Positions 60,560 to 64,000 of a DNA stretch of 64,000 nucleotides are shown one piece after another (the first letter of the stretch is position 1; the number at the start of each line of letters is the position of its first letter). The DNA comes from Billgrantia zhangzhouensis. Its GTDB lineage: Bacteria > Pseudomonadota > Gammaproteobacteria > Pseudomonadales > Halomonadaceae. The stretch spans positions 124,001 to 188,000 of the forward strand of contig NZ_JABFTT010000005.1 of the NCBI RefSeq assembly GCF_021404465.1. The letters are read 5' to 3'. The notes below the pieces were generated by a model, which did not search any database, was not told the DNA's origin, and was given only the letters and a program-made list of their open reading frames with translations. Position numbers and translations under genes: made by a program.

Positions 60560-60984
60560 GGTATCTCCGCTTGCGTGGATGTAGCCTGAGTTTCGCTCGT
60601 GGCGATGCGAACTTGACGTATGCCGTGCACACTCGCCTGGTCCAGTGCCCGCACCACGTCGGCATGCATCGCGCGGGCATCGGCCTCGACGACCAGACCA
60701 TGAACCCTGGCCCGGTCGGCCTCGGCAGACAGCGCCTGGCCCAGCTCGGCGGCGGCGAACTCACGCCCGCCCAGCCGGTAACGCCCCTGCGCGGTCACCG
60801 CCAGCGTGGTCGGCGAGGCGTCGAGTCCGGCCCCGGATACACTCTCGGGAAGCGTGAGTTCGAGCGCCTGACGAGTCTCGAAGGTGGTCGATACCATGAA
60901 GAAGATCAGCAGCAGAAAGACCACGTCGATCAGCGGCGTGAGATTGACCTCCACCGGATCGCGACGACGGCGCACGAACCTCAC
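60556..60984 (-). CDS. exbD: ExbD-family biopolymer transport protein
   Basis: This is a 142-residue ExbD/TolR-type protein. The N-terminus MRFVRRRRDPVEVNLTPLIDVVFLLLIFFMVSTTF contains the proton-carrying Asp (D20) in a single membrane helix. Its partner ExbB lies immediately upstream with a four-base overlap. This second ExbB/ExbD pair is not linked to tonB. It occurs in front of msbA/lpxK as in Pseudomonas, so a role in the envelope is plausible but unproven. Confidence 0.92.
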   Translation of the reverse strand: MRFVRRRRDPVEVNLTPLIDVVFLLLIFFMVSTTFETRQALELTLPESVSGAGLDASPTTLAVTAQGRYRLGGREFAAAELGQALSAEADRARVHGLVVEADARAMHADVVRALDQASVHGIRQVRIATSETQATSTQAEIP

Positions 60985-61649
60985 GAGCCCCTCGCCTCCG
61001 AGGCGGAGAAATCGCCCTCATGCTGATCGCTGAAGCCCAACTCGCCCTGGTAATGGGCGAGAAATTCAACCACCTGGCCAGCCTGCTCCTCCATGCGCAC
61101 GGTGATGTCCTCGACCCGGCGCAGGAAGTAACGATGGAACATCAGCGCCGGAATCGCCACGGTGAGGCCCGCCGCGGTCGTCACCAGGGCGCGCGAGATA
61201 CCGCCGGCAAGCTCGGCGGTACGCCCGACGCCATCGGCGGAGACGATCACCGCGAAAACTTCGATCATGCCTACCACGGTACCCAGTAGACCGATCAATG
61301 GCGTGATGGCCGCGATGGTGCCCAGCGGGCTGAGGAAGCGCTCCATGTCATGGATCACCGCGGTGGCAGCCTCCTGCAGCCGGGCGCGGACCTGCTCGTG
61401 GCCCAAGCGGGCATTGCGCAGCCCGGCCGCCAGCACGCCGCCCAGCGGCGAATGGCTCTCGAGCCAGTAGAGATCGACCTGGCCACGTGCCACCAGCGAG
61501 CAGACCTCCTGCCCCAGGCCATAGGGGGCGATACGCTTGGCACGCAGGGTCCAGAGGCGCTCGATGATGATCACCGTCGCCAACAGCGAGCATCCCAGCA
61601 AGGGGATCATCAGCCAGCCGCCGGCGATGAGCGCATCCATCATGTCCAT
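60981..61649 (-). CDS. exbB: ExbB/MotA/TolQ-family proton channel protein
   Basis: This is a 222-residue three-helix protein: an N-terminal helix (GGWLMIPLLGCSLLATVIII), the signature LIGLLGTVVGMIEVF, and a third helix (AAGLTVAIPALMFHRYFL). I chose the ATG at 61649 with GAGGGGAAG upstream; an in-frame ATG at 61670 is less well placed. It works with the following exbD. It lies 34 bases downstream of comEC. Confidence 0.92.
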   Translation of the reverse strand: MDMMDALIAGGWLMIPLLGCSLLATVIIIERLWTLRAKRIAPYGLGQEVCSLVARGQVDLYWLESHSPLGGVLAAGLRNARLGHEQVRARLQEAATAVIHDMERFLSPLGTIAAITPLIGLLGTVVGMIEVFAVIVSADGVGRTAELAGGISRALVTTAAGLTVAIPALMFHRYFLRRVEDITVRMEEQAGQVVEFLAHYQGELGFSDQHEGDFSASEARGS

Positions 61650-61682
61650 CGTCTTCCCCTCTTCACGCAACGACCGTCGCGA

Positions 61683-63974
61683 TCAATGGCGCGATTCTAC
61701 CGCATGGCATCTACCTTCGACACCGCCACGGCGCCAGGGCATGTCCCGCGCGGCGTACAACGCAAGTCCCTCGGCACGGCCCAACCATAAGGTCACGGCA
61801 CCGTCCAGCGCGGTACTCCACTGACAGCTGCCGGCACGACGAAAACGTCGTACCACCTCGTCATGGGGATGGCCGAAGGCGCTGTGCCGGGCAGTACTGT
61901 AGACTACGGTTTGTGGGGCCAGCACCTGCACCAGCTGCGGCCCCGAACTGCTGCGGCTGCCGTGATGCCCCGCCACCAGCAGGGTGACCGGCAACTCCAC
62001 GTCGAGCAGGAACAAACGCTCGATCTCGCGCCCGACGTCCCCGGTGAGCAGCAGCCGGTCATCGCCAGCTGTCACCTCCAGAACACAGGAGCGGTCGTTG
62101 CTCGAGAGCTCCGCCGTCTCCTCGGGCGGCCACAACACACGATAGGAGACGCCGTCCCGCTGCCATGCCTGCCCGCGCAGGCAGTTGTCGAAAGGTACGC
62201 CTATCGACTCACCGGGTGGCGCCAAGAACCGCCCCACCGAATGCCGCTCGTCCAGCACGGCGACGCCGCCGGCATGGTCGAGATCGTCATGACTGACCAT
62301 GACATCGTCGAAATACTGGCCTGCCGGCCACAGCGAACTCAGCGGAGCGAAGCCGGATGCAAAGCGCGGCCCGGTATCATAGAGCAGCCGATAGCTGGCA
62401 CTGCGCAATTCGATCAGCTGCCCCTGGCCGACGTCCTGAATCCTGATCCGCAGCGTACCGGGCTCGGGCACAGGCGTGGACAGACCCAACATGGCAGGTA
62501 TCAGCAGCAACGTAGCTCCCACCCGCAGCGTCCTGACCAGGCCAGGTAGCGACCACAGCAGCGCCACGAGACCGAGCATCAGCGCCAGCGGCACGACCTG
62601 CTCCGGCGAAGGCCACCACAGCGGCAAATTGTCGACGGCCAATTCGAGCAACCCCACCAGCAACTGCGTGCTACGCTCGAACAGCCACCAGCACAACGTA
62701 CCGAGCAGCGGCACGGGAGCCAGTAGCCAGCCAAGCAATCCCAAGGGCACCAGCACCGTGCTGACCAGCGGCACCGCCACCAGATTGACCAGCGGCGCCG
62801 CCGGGGCCAGCCGAGCGAACGCCAGCAGCACGGCAGCGGCCATCAAGGGTGCGAGCAATACTTGGGTACGCAGCAGCCCCCATCCCCAGCCGAGCATGCC
62901 GCGTGGCCGAACCCGCCCCTGCCAGATGAGGATCAGCAGCGCCACGGCCAGGAACGACAGCCACAACCCGGGGCGCCACGCCGACAGCGGATCGACCAGC
63001 ACCACCACCCCCAAGGCCAGCCACCATGCCTGCCACGGGCCGGGGGCATGCCGCCCGCTGGCCACCCACAGACCTACCAGGGTCATGATCATGGCACGCA
63101 TGGCCGGAGGCTGCAGGCCCGCCAGCCAGGCATAGCCAATGGCAGCGGCACCGGCCAGCCACCACGGCCATACCGTCATGCGCCATCGGCGCGGCATGAC
63201 CAGCCGAGCCAGCCCACGCCCCATCAACAGCGCAAAGGCCGCCACCAGCCCCACGTGCAACCCTGAAATCACCACCAGATGAGTCGTACCGCTGGCATTG
63301 AGCAGATCCCAGTCATCGCGCGCAAGCCGGTCCCCCGCTCCCAGGGTCAAGGCAGCCAGCCAGCGTCGGGTCCGCGGGGAAAGTTCCTGTTCGTCGAGAT
63401 AGCCAAGTGCACGTTGGCGCAGTGATATCGGCGCCCTCTCCAGCCGCTCGGCAGCGGGCTCGCTGCGCACATAGCCGGTCGCCTGGATCCCCTCGCGCCA
63501 TAGCCAGGCGCCGTAGTCGAAGGTGCCGGGGTTGGCGAAACCCGCCGGTGGCCGCAATCGTACGGTCATGGCCCAGCGCTCGCCCGCGCGTATCTCGGGG
63601 GCCTGGTAGAAGCTGAGCCGTACCCGGCGCAGTGCATCGCACGGCAGCCTTGCGAGATCCAACGGCCTGCACGACTCCACGCGCACCATCAACCGGCTGA
63701 GCCGCTCCTCATCCTCGACCGACTCGATACGCCCGGTCAGGGAAAGATCGGCCCTGAGCAGCCCATCGGGCAACACGGCTCCCTTGGCCAGCAGCACCTG
63801 GCTTGAGGTAAAGAAGATCGCCACGACCAGGCCAGCGGCGCGCCATTGCCCGCGACCAAGCAGAAACAGCAGGCACAGGGCCCACCCCTCGAATAGCGCG
63901 GCAGGAGCCCAGTGGCCCAACCCCACACCAACCAGCGCCGCCAGCGCCAGCGGCATCGCCATGCCCAGTCGCAC
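61683..63974 (-). CDS. comEC: ComEC/Rec2-family DNA internalisation protein
   Basis: This is a 763-residue polytopic protein that carries transforming DNA across the inner membrane. The N-terminal membrane and OB-like regions come first. The competence domain (about 200-500) has GTTHLVVISGLHVGLVAAFALLMG near residue 230. The C-terminal metallo-beta-lactamase-like domain has VSHDDLDHAGG and LLVAGHHGSRSS. The start at 63974 is GTG with AAGGGA directly adjoining; ATGs at 63962 and 63956 are in frame and may be the real start. Together with pilZ it hints that the organism keeps a transformation route. Confidence 0.9.
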   Translation of the reverse strand: MRLGMAMPLALAALVGVGLGHWAPAALFEGWALCLLFLLGRGQWRAAGLVVAIFFTSSQVLLAKGAVLPDGLLRADLSLTGRIESVEDEERLSRLMVRVESCRPLDLARLPCDALRRVRLSFYQAPEIRAGERWAMTVRLRPPAGFANPGTFDYGAWLWREGIQATGYVRSEPAAERLERAPISLRQRALGYLDEQELSPRTRRWLAALTLGAGDRLARDDWDLLNASGTTHLVVISGLHVGLVAAFALLMGRGLARLVMPRRWRMTVWPWWLAGAAAIGYAWLAGLQPPAMRAMIMTLVGLWVASGRHAPGPWQAWWLALGVVVLVDPLSAWRPGLWLSFLAVALLILIWQGRVRPRGMLGWGWGLLRTQVLLAPLMAAAVLLAFARLAPAAPLVNLVAVPLVSTVLVPLGLLGWLLAPVPLLGTLCWWLFERSTQLLVGLLELAVDNLPLWWPSPEQVVPLALMLGLVALLWSLPGLVRTLRVGATLLLIPAMLGLSTPVPEPGTLRIRIQDVGQGQLIELRSASYRLLYDTGPRFASGFAPLSSLWPAGQYFDDVMVSHDDLDHAGGVAVLDERHSVGRFLAPPGESIGVPFDNCLRGQAWQRDGVSYRVLWPPEETAELSSNDRSCVLEVTAGDDRLLLTGDVGREIERLFLLDVELPVTLLVAGHHGSRSSSGPQLVQVLAPQTVVYSTARHSAFGHPHDEVVRRFRRAGSCQWSTALDGAVTLWLGRAEGLALYAARDMPWRRGGVEGRCHAVESRH

Positions 63975-64000
63975 TCCCTTGCCCCCTTATCCACCCCGCC

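Overview
The window is a gene-dense, GC-rich gammaproteobacterial chromosome segment. Protein similarity and gene order point to a Halomonas-like member of the Oceanospirillales. The right half follows the order known from Pseudomonas (comEC-exbB-exbD-lpxK-kdsB-ptp-murB / rne-rluC-gph-sppA-maf-yceD-rpmF-plsX-fabDG-acpP-fabF-pabC-mltG-tmk-holB-pilZ-tatD). No tRNA, rRNA, CRISPR array, insertion sequence or prophage gene was seen.

Left edge (1-2.1 kb): the N-terminal part of the DEAD-box helicase RhlB, a small basic protein of unknown role, and exonuclease III (xthA).

Iron region (2.1-27.4 kb): the accessory part of the window. A leftward six-gene TonB2-type energising operon (DUF3450, TtpC, ExbB, ExbD, TonB, TPR protein) faces a PchR-like AraC regulator across a region with overlapping Fur-type palindromes. 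Next come three TonB-dependent receptors and a first siderophore ABC system: binding protein, two permeases and an RraA-like protein leftward, and an ATPase rightward. Rightward of that ATPase lie a sucrase/ferredoxin-like [2Fe-2S] protein and a second binding protein. The second ABC system has a fused FhuB permease, a FhuF-type reductase and a YojI-type exporter on the minus strand, and a small unknown protein plus a FhuC ATPase on the plus strand. AT-rich Fur-like operators precede most transcription units, and two share an identical 18-base core. No siderophore biosynthesis gene is present, so the locus looks built for uptake, intracellular iron release and possibly ligand re-export of siderophores made elsewhere.

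Central metabolism (27.5-35.1 kb): manganese-type superoxide dismutase, the electron-transfer flavoprotein genes etfA/etfB with the divergent ETF:ubiquinone oxidoreductase, two isolated nucleotide-sugar genes (WbpE- and WbpB-like), and a rhodanese-family sulfurtransferase.

Housekeeping block (35.1-51.6 kb, almost all minus strand): a UvrD/Rep-family helicase, DUF1285 protein, tatD, pilZ, holB, tmk, mltG, pabC, fatty-acid synthesis genes (fabF, acpP, fabG, fabD, plsX), rpmF, yceD, the plus-strand maf gene, sppA, a HAD phosphatase and rluC.

Right end (51.6-64 kb): RNase E (rne), divergent from rluC, with a long leader and a repeat-rich C-terminal tail. Then a leftward envelope operon: murB, a low-molecular-weight phosphatase, kdsB, a Trm112-like protein, lpxK, msbA, a second exbB/exbD pair and comEC. 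The degradosome partners RhlB and RNase E thus lie at opposite ends of the window.
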